A stretch of 46,238 nucleotides of DNA, taken from assembly GCA_024196135.1 (NCBI GenBank), contig JAMQCK010000164.1:1-46238 (forward strand), read 5' to 3'. The DNA comes from Pleurotus ostreatus/Saccharomyces cerevisiae fusant (taxonomy: Eukaryota > Opisthokonta). Below the pieces are notes generated by a model. That model ran no database searches. It was given only the letters and a program-made list of their open reading frames with translations, and was not told where the DNA came from. Numbering within the stretch: the first letter of the stretch is position 1; every line of letters starts with the position of its first letter. This document shows, in pieces, positions 10,191 to 19,236 of this stretch. The translations under genes were made by a program, and so were the position numbers.

Positions 10191-12850
10191 TCTTCGTAGA
10201 TGATAACCAGATCTCGCATCTTTCGCAGAAGGCGTGCGCATCCATCCCTCTCGCATCGTTCTTACAGCGCCCTTCTCAGGAGTCGCGCCCGAGGGTGAAA
10301 ATACGGCGAGCTGGAACAAACTGTCCTTAGCATCCATATCGCGCGCTCACATCCCCGAGTTCGCGCCTCGCGCTGCAACGACCTCAATTGGAGGAGTTCA
10401 TACCGGAATTTCCATGCAGACGTTAGATCCGCTCAGCCATGAGGCTTACATTGCCCAACACGCCCACCCATCACACAAAATATATTCCAAGCTACCGATA
10501 CAAAACCATCACCCCCCGAGCAGCATACGCAGCTGCAAGGTCGCTTTCCCGGACGCGCGAGACAGCATCTGCGGGGGCGAGAATCAGTACTCTGGGACAA
10601 AAGGCATAGCAGAAGGAATTTGCTGCTGCGGCGGAAGCGGTTACAGTCAGCGAAATGAATGCCGGACGAGACTCCCCACTCGGGCGTCTGTAGAGCGCGC
10701 ATCGTAAGTTCCTGAACAGGCTCACCGGCACGCTTTGCGCGATGCGAGGGCGTACCGGAATTGGCTCTTGATGGAAGGGACGTCAGCGACGATGGAGGCG
10801 GCGGCTGCATTCCTTCGATTGGGCTGGAAATCGTCAGAACGCGGGCGCTCGCTATTCACAACTTCGCACACGCACCTTTAATGACTTCTGCGCGAATGAA
10901 AAACGGTTAGTTTACCGGCGCGAGGGTGTTTTGCCTTGAGGCGATGTAGATGCGGCACGTTGAGGGCGACATTGAGAAGCACTGCATTGCGTCTTGCGCG
11001 CTATATTCAGTCGAGAGACTGCTCAAGTACAACTTGACGATTGCCGCGGAAGGATACTTATTGATGAGCTGCACGTGTGGGGAGGGTAACCATTGGCACT
11101 TCGCCGTCATTGCGTCGTCGTGCCAGGGGCCCGGGTCCGTCTTCTAATAGCCTTGCCAGCCTCTCGTCGGGTCCACTCGGTCTTTGCTGTCGTGTCGTGT
11201 CGAAGCTCGTTGGCGAGACTGGCGACGCTCGGGGCTGCCAAATCTGGATGTCAAAGTGCATCAGCGCGCGTTCGCCGAGGACGATTGGATGCACGCACCC
11301 ATGAAGCAGTAGCGAAGGCGAGCGAGCCTGCGAGTTGGCGTCTCATTCTTGTGAGTCATTGCTTTGCTTGAAGGCGTTCGTGTCGGAAATCATCATTGGC
11401 TGTGAGCCTTCATGGCTTCGCCGCGCTGGCTTCGTCTCATTGCGTCACCGCGCGGGTCCACATGCGCAGCAACGCGCTGCATGACCTCTACGTTGCTGGC
11501 GTCCTCTGACTTCATTACGCTGTCGCGCGTGGGTTACTAGTCCAGCGAGCCGTGGTCTTGACGTCTTCTCGTTTTGCCTTCTTGGTGTTTATCACCATCG
11601 CCGTCTTGAGGTGCGAAGCCGAGCTTGATGGTTGAAGGCGAGCGGTGGTACGAGCCGACGGGGTCATCGAATTCTGAAAGAGCGGGTGAGTCAGCGCGCA
11701 TCTGAGAGTAATCGGGCGAACGGACCTGCGAGACCTTGAGGCGAGCGAGCGGGCGTCGCATACCTGAGGAAGTCGTAATGCGGGATCCTCGACGGAGCGA
11801 TACCTTGACGATAGCATTCGAATTTGGATGAAGATACGTTGCGTTCATGATTGTGCCGGCCTCGAAGTTGACGATCGTCCTTGTTGTCGCTCATTGGCCC
11901 ACAGCGTGATATCGAAGGCCTGGCGCGTCCTTTCTTCGTGGCTCGGATACCTCAGCAGGAAGTCGCATTGCCGCTTGTGGCTGATCTTGAGGTTGAGAAG
12001 AGGCGATGCCGAGCTAATCTGTGATAAAAGTCAATAGTAAACGCATGCGCAGGTACTGACGACGCACCATTGAGCTGCCTGATGTCCGAATTGTTGGGCG
12101 GGCTCTAGAGGTCATTGACGCTTTTGCGTGGCATCGAGATGAAGCGCAGGTGATGTCGAGGCGTGACGGTGAGCAACAGGAGCACATGAGTCATTTGAGA
12201 GGCGTCCCGGTGGCCAATCGAGCGCGGCCGAGTGGAAGTGGCCCGATGGCCCATCGTTGTTTCCGCCGATATGGTATGTCTGAGGGTATTGTAAGGTTTC
12301 GTCCAGGAATCTGGACGTGAATGTCAACGTCGAAAGCGTGCGCGATCATCGAGTGGCGCACCATTGAGGCGCCCCGGCCGCCGTGGCATTGGGCTACCTC
12401 GGGGAACATTGACGGCATCTGCAAGCCGTCAAGAAGCGTTGAAGGAACACTTGATGTTGAGTCTGAAGGACCATGTCAGAGACATGAGAGTGCACTGCAG
12501 TCGAGTAGCGTACCTTTGAACCGCCCGGTCGTCGTAGCATTAGGCGAGCTCCACGATGCATTGGGGACGCTTGACAGCCCTCGTCATTGTCGGTGTGTCG
12601 GTATCTGTGTCTTGAGTGTCTTTGGACAGCGGAGCTTGACGATCCTGGTGGCCAAGGTGAGGGCAAGAGACAGAAAAGAGAATGCCCATCAAATCAAACA
12701 TGCGGCGCTATATGTGGCGATTTTCGAACTCCGCACTGCCATCAGATACCATACGGGGAACAGATCCCGGCATATGCCGCCATGGGCGTCTCGCGGTTGA
12801 TTGAGGTGAATGATGCATCTGTATACGTCGTCGGTCCCACCACCACAACA
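10190..12850 (-). pseudogene. Array unit 4, decayed multi-exon gene copy
   Basis: Donors sit at 12513 (TTCAAAG|GTACGC), 12361 (CTCAATG|GTGCGC) and 12067 (CTCAATG|GTGCGT). The start region (MGILFSVSCPHLGHQD on the minus strand near 12690) is more diverged than in units 1-3, and in-frame stops follow quickly. The distal zone near 10330-10500 aligns with units 2 and 3 but contains a stop inside the hydrophobic stretch. This is the outermost copy and the upstream end of the array on the minus strand. Confidence 0.5.
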
Positions 12851-13473
12851 TGCTAGTCGGCATAGCTCGTGGTCGAGACTATAGCAGTGTGCCTTGGTAA
12901 AACTCGAGACGTGGTGGAGGCGGCGATGGTATTGAGTTATTCACTGGCATCGTGCCACCCAAATTGTCTCTCTGCCCCTGCCAGTGTACTTACTATACGA
13001 ATGAGGGACAGGTAGTCACAAAGTAGCCTGGAGTAATCACATAGCATATCCATTCCCGTATACAAGCTCCCATGGGGGGATGGGGACTGAATGGGTCTTG
13101 CTCACACGGTCCTCAGACTCACGGGCATCCGGTCGATTTCCGCCTTATTTTCCCATTTATCACCCGCGTTTCAATTTCGTACGGCAGCACTGAGTAACGA
13201 GCACTGACCTTGACAGGCGCCGCAGCCGTTGCCTGCAATCATTCATTGAGCAGCGGGGAATGGTGATTAGCTTTCAGTGTGTTCCGTAATGAATAGGCTA
13301 TGTGCGCTCCCTCCTCTTGCACCGAGCGGATGCCGTCGCCGTCGAGTAAGCCTTTGCGGCTAGACTGGATAAATATATTAGAGCTGCGACGATCGTCGGG
13401 GGCGCCTCCTTCTTTCCCCCTCGCCGACGCTGCCTCGGTTTACTCACCAGAGCTTGTAGGGCTCAGAGCCGCC
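12851..13473. other. Intergenic region, promoter side of the 13.5-kb gene
   Basis: There is no recognisable ORF, tRNA or repeat beyond the end of the tandem array. A TATA-like motif (ataaatatatta at about 13369-13380) lies about 95 bp before the ATG at 13474 and is a plausible core promoter. Confidence 0.45.
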
Positions 13474-14594
13474 ATGGTGCGTTAAGTGACTCCCGCACAA
13501 CGTCGGAGTGACGAGAACTTCGTCTGCAGCCTCCCAAGAGATCGTCCAAGAAAGCGAAGACCCGCCTGACGGCGCGCAAGCGTCCTGCCTCACGGTCTCG
13601 GTGTCCACGCCCTCGCAAGAAGGTGAGATTAGAGACTGTCGGTGGGAAGCTCGCCCTGACCGTCACTTAGCCCGCTCTTCGCTTGACGGATATGACGGAA
13701 GCTTATTCCGGCAGCGAGGACGAGCTCGACGCGTTCCCCGAGCACGTCAAGCGTGTATCATCGACAGTCTGGAGGGTTTTCTCGGACGACCGGAGCTCCC
13801 CTGCCCAGGAGGTACGTTGGAACGATCTCTCGTCGGGAAACGGTCATTGATTAGTGCAGGATGCTATGGGACGAACGGCCCCTTTCCTCGCGGGACCTGC
13901 CGCGCGAGCTCCTCAGGCAAGGCAGCCGCACTACTACCCTTCGCCGCCGCGGACGCCACGCCCGCGCGCACGAGCCCCAGGCAGCGACGACTGGCGCGCG
14001 GATGCTCCGCCCGAAGACAGCAAGGACGGCCTGCACCTCTTAGAGCCCAGCATACCTTCGTGGAGTCCACAAACCGACGCCGGACTGTTCATTGTGGACG
14101 CCCTTGAGTCGGCAGACGACCAAGACCCCCTAGAGGACATCGACGAAGGCACCGTGACTCTCGAGGAAACGCGCACCTTCCTCGCCGCCTTCGGCATGCA
14201 CGACTACGCGGCCGTGTTCCACGCCAAGGGCCTCCGCACGCGCGCGGACTATGTGACTTTCGCCCTCGACTGCCTGGTGACGCCCAACATCGTGCATGAT
14301 TGCCTGGCAGAGATGTTCCCGACGGTACCGGAACGCAAGCTCCGTCCGTTCAGCTGGGTGCTCTGCAGTAAGGTTCGTGGGGAGCTCAAGCGGAACGCGA
14401 GGGCCGTTAAGAAGATGTTGTATGTGGCGGCGGGGGAGATTAGCGATGGGGACGAGGAGAGTGGTGATCTGGACGAGGAGAGTGGCGATATGGACGAGGA
14501 GGATTACACTTCGGGGATGGATTCTGTCGATGAGGTGCAGGCGCTTCTCGAGGACCTTGTAGACGAGATGGAAGGGGAGGAAGAGGAGGGCTAG
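13474..14594 (+). CDS. Uncharacterised protein with basic N-terminus, SAM-like helical segment and acidic tail (323 aa)
   Basis: Spliced model: exon 1 is only the ATG (13474-13476, context gccgccATGg), then 13530-13622, 13671-13811 and 13860-14594. All introns are phase 0 and 48-53 bp, and introns 2 and 3 have clear branch points (ccctgac, tcattgat). The protein starts MPPKRSSKKAK, with about 30 strongly basic residues suggesting nuclear targeting. It continues with a low-complexity Pro/Ser/Arg region, then a helical stretch at about residues 182-255 (FLAAFGMHDYAAVF, then FPTVPERKLRPFSW) that resembles a SAM-like fold. It ends in an acidic tail with tandem DEESGD repeats. I do not recognise a family. 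The single-codon first exon is inferred from frame, Kozak context and donor, and needs transcript support; otherwise translation could begin at the ATG at 13692. Confidence 0.65.
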
Positions 14595-14897
14595 GGTTAT
14601 CCTTGTAGGAGGGCTAGGGTTTCCTTGTATCACTTGGTGGACGGGCCACACGAATTGAATACAAGCCCTGCTCTCGAATTGGGTGCCTTGATGTGAGTCT
14701 CCTGTGCGCAGAATGAAGATAGGATAGAAAACTTGAAGAGCTTGCGGAATGCCAGGTATATCACACGGCCGGGAAGTGGAGGGAATGCGCATAGAGGTGG
14801 AAGCAGTCGTGTAAGACGATCTATGGGGGCCGTGATCGAACTAGGGCGGAAGGCGGTAGCTAAGCAAACGGTGCCAATGGCGAACGAGACACGCCAA
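14595..14897. other. Convergent intergenic region
   Basis: This is the 3' flank shared by the 13.5-kb gene and the uS19m gene, whose stops face each other about 300 bp apart. A short duplication follows the stop: agggctagggttatccttgtaggagg and agggctagggtttccttgta. No other feature is seen. Confidence 0.5.
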
Positions 14898-15608
14898 CTA
14901 TAATCTGCCCTTGTTACCCCTGCGCAGAATGATCAGCTCGAGGAGGCAATGAGCACAAAGACGACCACGCACTTCCAGTTAAACCTCTTCTTCGTATGCG
15001 CAAACTCGCCGAGCTTGTGGCCGACCATGTCCTGGGTGACCATGACGGGGACGTAGTCCCGGCCGTTGTGGACCATGAAGCGGATGCTGTGGAGACGGTC
15101 AGCTTGTGTAGCGCGTATCAGGTGGAGAGGGAAAGAGGGAAATGGAAGGCGGAGGCTTGTACAGGGCTTCGCTGAGGTCGTCGAGGAAGGGGCGCCCGCG
15201 GCGTCGATCGACACATTGGTTGTGTCGGGAGTTCAATCGGAGCGGCGGACACAAAGTGTGCTGTACATGACAACGTACTTAGAGTAAAACTCACCCAATG
15301 AAATTCGGCAGTATTGTGCACGACCGCGCCTGCGTCTTGATCGGTACGTGGTCCTCGAGCGCCTGCCTCAAGTTGGGGAACGCGACGAAGTAGGGGCCTG
15401 AAGGCAAGCGTCAGTTTCGTATTTCGCACTCATGCCGCATGCATTTGAGGGATTAGGAGTCCATGACTGCACGGCGAGAACCAGGAGACGGCTTGCAAGT
15501 TTCCGCACGCTCCGTCCTCTCCCCTCGCAAAAGCAGCGACGACTGTCATGTTCACGCACCCTTCCAAGCTGACCTGCTCGACTTGAGCAACACTGATGTC
15601 GGCCGCAT
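14898..15608 (-). CDS. RSM19: Mitochondrial small-subunit ribosomal protein uS19m
   Basis: Four exons on the minus strand: 15608-15560, 15397-15295, 15086-14973 and 14919-14898, giving 95 aa, the usual size for uS19m. Exon 1 ends in SRSAWKG, exon 2 gives PYFVAF...[12 protein letters not shown], and exon 3 carries the family signature [20 protein letters not shown]. The last exon adds only GNKGRL before the stop. Junction codons and phases all agree, and branch points CTGAC and CTGAT precede the acceptors. uS19m sits in the head of the mitochondrial 37S subunit near the decoding site. No separate presequence is apparent, as is common for small mitoribosomal proteins. Intron 2 (208 bp) is much longer than the others (53 and 162 bp). 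The sequence is too closely bacterial/mitochondrial-type to be the cytosolic homologue (RPS15). Confidence 0.93.
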
Positions 15609-16366
15609 GATGGTAAAAAGGAAGGGACTTGAGCAACCGCGAAGGCGGAGGGAACAAAAACAATGGCAGCCCCGTTCCGAGGCGCCGAGGCAACGCCACA
15701 CGACGCCACCGGAGGAAGCGGGTCATGTGACTTGGCTTGCAAGCGCCCACAACTACCTCGCCAATTATCTATGCCGGCTTGCCAGGCAGACGATTAGATA
15801 GCAGAGTAAGATGTCATCAAGAGTAGCAATTATATCTCATGAAGCGCGTAAAGTCATATCAAACAAGTTAATTACATTCATTTATTCTACGACGTCGCGA
15901 TACCCAGAAGTCCCAAGATGAATATGTAAGCGGTCGTAAGATGGCCAAAAAGAGATGTATGCGCGGAGAGAATAAGTGGAGGACTAACGTATGTGCACTC
16001 GACAGCCCCTTGGAAGAATCAGTGGGCCGGAGCAAGGGTGAATGGCTGTGAAGGAGTGTGTGAGAACGATTCGGCGAAGAGATCTGCAAGCAAGTTAAGC
16101 GATATACATAACGGAAGTACAGGGAAAAGCTCACCTTCACTCGAGACCGACCAGGTCCAGGCATTAGCACAAGAGGAGATAAGTCATCGTAAGGGGCAGG
16201 ATCAACCTGCCACGCATAACGATGGTCAGCCAGCAAACGTCGGCAAGCGCCATATGATGATGACGTCCAAGCAGGCCACACAAGGGGCGGGGATCGACTG
16301 GGGGATCAACCCGCCGCGCAAAGGGCAATACATGAGCTATCATTCGAGCGATATTGGCATAATCTG
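15609..16366. other. Intergenic region with no supported gene
   Basis: A 125-codon plus-strand frame and an overlapping 137-codon minus-strand frame exist, but neither shows a domain, an intron-consistent structure or a convincing start. On the minus strand near 16080-16130, a donor GTGAGC and acceptor TTGCAG could form an intron with short flanking frames, possibly a decayed gene. The region acts as the upstream flank of uS19m. Confidence 0.4.
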
Positions 16367-16554
16367 CTAGGAGGGGCCTGCCTCGTGCGTGCGAGCAGAG
16401 GCACGGCTTCCGCTGTAAGAGCTAGGAGGCGCGGCCTCGGTCGTAACGAGCAGGGAGGCTCTGCCTCAGTCGTACGAGTCAGGAGGCTCGGCCTCGGTCG
16501 TAACGAGCAGAGCGGTCGTAAGAGCTAGGAGGCCCCGCCTCAGGCGTATGAGCA
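16367..16554 (+). repeat. Minisatellite with about seven imperfect 14-32 bp units
   Basis: Successive units share a core close to ctaggaggCNCNGCCTC followed by ggtcgtaacgagcag. The units starting at 16367, 16422, 16453, 16482 and 16524 are the fullest and two partial units lie between them. Each contains a small inverted repeat, GGAGGC and GCCTC, so single-stranded copies could fold. No ORF runs across it. Confidence 0.8.
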
Positions 16555-16824
16555 ATAGTGCTGCAGAGACGACCGGCGCTCGCTGAAGTGTTGTGGTAGT
16601 TGTGTAAGGTCCGAGATAGAGTTCAAATGTGGGCTCCTGTGTAGAAAGCGGAGTATGTTGGGCGAAGGTGCTGCAAGGGGGCGTAGGGTACCGGAGAGAG
16701 GTGGCGGCGCGGAGGAGTCGTGACGAGGTCGTAAGGTGCGGTGGATGGAATAGGTAAGCAAGTGCGGCTGTAGCTGATGTTGATGGTAGAGGGTATGAGA
16801 GGAAGGTCGGAACCTGCGTCCCGC

Positions 16825-18397
16825 TCAGCCTAGGCGAGAGTAGCGCTAGGGAATGTCTCTATCAGCATCACCTCTCATCGAGCCACCGAACCACTCACCA
16901 TCCGCTTCCCTAGAAGGCCATTACAGCTCACGACGCGCTTCCACCACGGACGGCGCGGCGACGGCGACACCTCGTCGTCGCTGGCGGTCGAGGTTGGAGA
17001 TGAGCTGCGCGACGTTGGTGACGAGCTACGCGAAGTAGAGGAGGAGGAGTCCTCGCTGTCCGAGGTGAAGGGGTCGGTGGAGGTCGGTGAGATGGGGGAG
17101 GAGTTGGAGCCGGAGTTGTCCTGGTGTAGCATGCAAGTTAGATGGCCATGAGCAAAGCGCAAGCGAACGTACTTCCTCATCCTCATCCCGACCAATCAAT
17201 GGCACCACATCCTCATCTTCATCCTCGAGATGCGTCTTGATGCCCCAGCGGTGAATCTTCTCGTGGATCTCGTTGAAGTGGGCGGAGGCCTATATGACGG
17301 TCAGCGTTGGTTCTATGCGGGCATGCGAGAATTGGGGCGCGCAGGATCAGTACGCACCATCGACGCCTTCCTCTCCCTCTTGCCGGCCAAGACCGACGCG
17401 CTGGTGTTGCGGCGCGTATACGATGGCACGCTCAGCTTGCCAGACGACGCATTCGGCTTGCTGGACGAGGCACTCGGCTTCGACAAAGGTGCACTCGGCT
17501 TCCTGAACGTATACGATGCCGACGTTGCACGGCGCGCATTGGGCGGCCGCCGCGCGACATGGCCGTGGAAGATGGAGTGCAGGGAGGCGTCGTCCGCGGC
17601 GCGTTCGCTCAGGTCCACGGTGCGTTCGCTCGGGTCTACGATGCGTCCGCTCAGGTCTACGGTGCGTTCGCTCAGGTCTACGGTGCGTTCGTCGTGCGCT
17701 CTAGCATGCGCCTCAAGTGCAGCCGTCCGGTCATCGTCCGCGGCATCGTGTAGCCACACGCTGGTGTCCGACGCAGCAGCCCTGGACGGCGCGCCCCACT
17801 TGCTCGCGACACCGAACGTGGACATGCCGTCGTACGTCGCGCGGCCGCGGGGCATAGTGGGCCGGCGCGGCGGGAGGAGGGAGGAGCGGTCGTCGTGGAG
17901 GTCATCGTTGGTGTGTGAGGGGTTCAGGCCAGTGCCGGCCTTCTCGTCAAGGTCGTCCAGGGCGGTGAAGAACGAGTCGTCTACCGCGGTATAGAACGTG
18001 TCGTCGTCGCGGGACGCGTCGGCCCAGGACTGTTTCGCCATAGCGTGCGCTTTGAGCATGATCGAGTGCAGCGTGAGGTATGCGGTCGCTTCGCGGAGGC
18101 CGGGTTCGGCGGTGATGGGGTGGGACTGAATGGGTGGGGGCGGGGCGTTAAGTAGGGTGGTCGTGACGCGCAGCGTACGAGGTCGGGTCGTGAAGCGACG
18201 GCAAGCCGAGCGTTGAGGTGAAAGTGGAAGAGGAAGATGAGAGTGGAAGAGGAAGGTGGTGGAGGCGCAGGTGAAGTAGAAGAGGTAAATCAGCCCGCGT
18301 TCGCCGGCCCGACATATGAAGGATGACGTACCGGGAGGAAGACGTGCGCAGGAAGCTCGAAGTGCGCAGGGTCGTCGAAGGGATTGTCCTCACGCAT
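16825..18397 (-). CDS. Uncharacterised low-complexity protein with heptad-like repeats (397 aa)
   Basis: Five exons on the minus strand: 18397-18332 (MREDNPFDDPAHFELPAHVF), 18125-17358, 17289-17173, 17120-16899 and 16845-16825. All junctions are phase 0, with branch points such as CTTAAC, CTGAC, CTAAC and CTGAT. Exon 2 contains a block of near-perfect seven-residue repeats (SERTVDL repeated, about residues 140-168), then a Ser/Lys/Pro-rich zone. Exon 3 has an amphipathic helix (HFNEIHEKIHRWGI) followed by an acidic patch, and exon 4 is a Ser-rich acidic region ending in a basic RRPWWKRVV segment. If the last intron is not removed, translation stops after MVSGSVAR instead of RYSRLG. The protein looks largely disordered. 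It is divergent from CNOT11, and the two starts are about 840 bp apart. No family is recognised. Confidence 0.7.
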
Positions 18398-19236
18398 GAG
18401 GTTCCGCGGTGTCGCCGAGACGTAAGGCTATTGGAGCGCTGGAGTGTACGCGATCTTGACGCGCTAATCAGTCCGAGCGCGTCAGCAAGTGCACGAAGAA
18501 GTTGGAAGGACGCGGACCTGAAGCAGTTAGACGACGCGCTAGTCGAGGGGAGGGACCAGGAGAGGTAAGCAGAGGCGCGCTCTGTGAAACGGGGGTCGAG
18601 GAGCGCGCTGGTAGGGCGTATATATGGCAGGCCAAAAACGCCCCATCGAGGCGTGTCTGGCGCGTCGTGAGAGTGACAGTGGGCTCACGGCGAGAGCGTG
18701 ATGATTGCAGGGTCGGGCATCATCGACCCGCCGCCCCCTCACGGCACCCCGGAGTCGTTCGACTTGATCTGCGGAACGTGGGCGCACCTGAACATGCGCC
18801 ATTCTGGGGTCTGGGCGAGGCGCATACTTCTAGATGCGGTTTGAAGTGCCTTCAAGCAGCTGTCGAAACTATATGGGCACACTGTTGTCACCTAGGGGAC
18901 CAAGGCGGGCGAGAATGAGTCTGTTGTGTTCCGAGTCTAATTCAGAAGCTGCTCGTCGCTGAACGCTTGTAGCGATAGTTGACCTATGTAGTGCAGGAAC
19001 TCTTGCGTCAAAGTGCCTTTGGAGGGTAGGTCTCAGGAGAGGCTTGAATTTGCGAGCCAAGTCTCGTCGACGGCGAACAAATCAAAGCCTTTGTTTGCTC
19101 GACATGACAGGCAGAGCCAATACCGCCACCGTCCGCTTGGACTTCCGAATCCGGCAATGGACTTCCGCCGCGGCCGCGGCTTGCGCTTGCGCTTGACCTC
19201 CACGTCGGCGACGCAGCGCACGACGACGAGCGCACG
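18398..19236. promoter_or_regulatory. Divergent intergenic region between the 397-aa gene and CNOT11
   Basis: The region holds no supported gene. A TATA-like sequence (gcgtatatatggc, about 18616-18628) reads on both strands and lies about 220 bp upstream of the minus-strand start. Short frames in this stretch are GC-rich noise. It probably contains both promoters. Confidence 0.45.

Larger units (their letters stand above)
2030..12850 (-). repeat. Four-unit tandem array of degenerate 2.5-2.9 kb units
   Basis: Four head-to-tail copies are recognisable by several anchors. A block containing tatgtggcgttttcgaactc recurs at about 4575, 7441, 9950 and 12711 (spacing about 2866, 2509, 2761; it is slightly diverged in the last unit). 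A block with cagacttcaaacgatcg or relatives recurs at about 2630, 5466, 8265 and 10830. A region around wccgctcagccatgaggt recurs at about 2168, 4978, 7917 and 10431. The anchors keep the same order and orientation in all units. Read on the minus strand, each unit carries a TATA-like start region, three short related exon-like modules with GT donors, a stretch rich in CGCAATGA-type repeats that reads as RRNE or RRND, and a distal region coding for a hydrophobic-plus-basic tail. Frames are broken in every unit, so I treat the array as a decayed gene family. I do not recognise the protein. Confidence 0.75.

Noticed and set aside
2030..12850. CRISPR-like reading of the regularly spaced cattgcgtcgccgcgctgg words
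   Set aside because: Eukaryotic locus, imperfect words, variable spacing, and they read as RRNE-type coding repeats on the minus strand; not a CRISPR array.
13508..14107. 199-codon plus-strand frame overlapping the 323-aa gene
   Set aside because: The spliced model in the other frame has better starts, introns and composition, and continues into the long last exon.
16195..16216. ggcaggttgatcctgcc resembles the 5' end of 18S rRNA
   Set aside because: Match is limited to a short palindromic word; no rRNA sequence follows on either side.
17230..17994. 254-codon plus-strand frame opposite the 397-aa gene
   Set aside because: Its Ser/Arg repeats are the complement of the heptad repeat DNA; the minus-strand model has a coherent five-exon structure.
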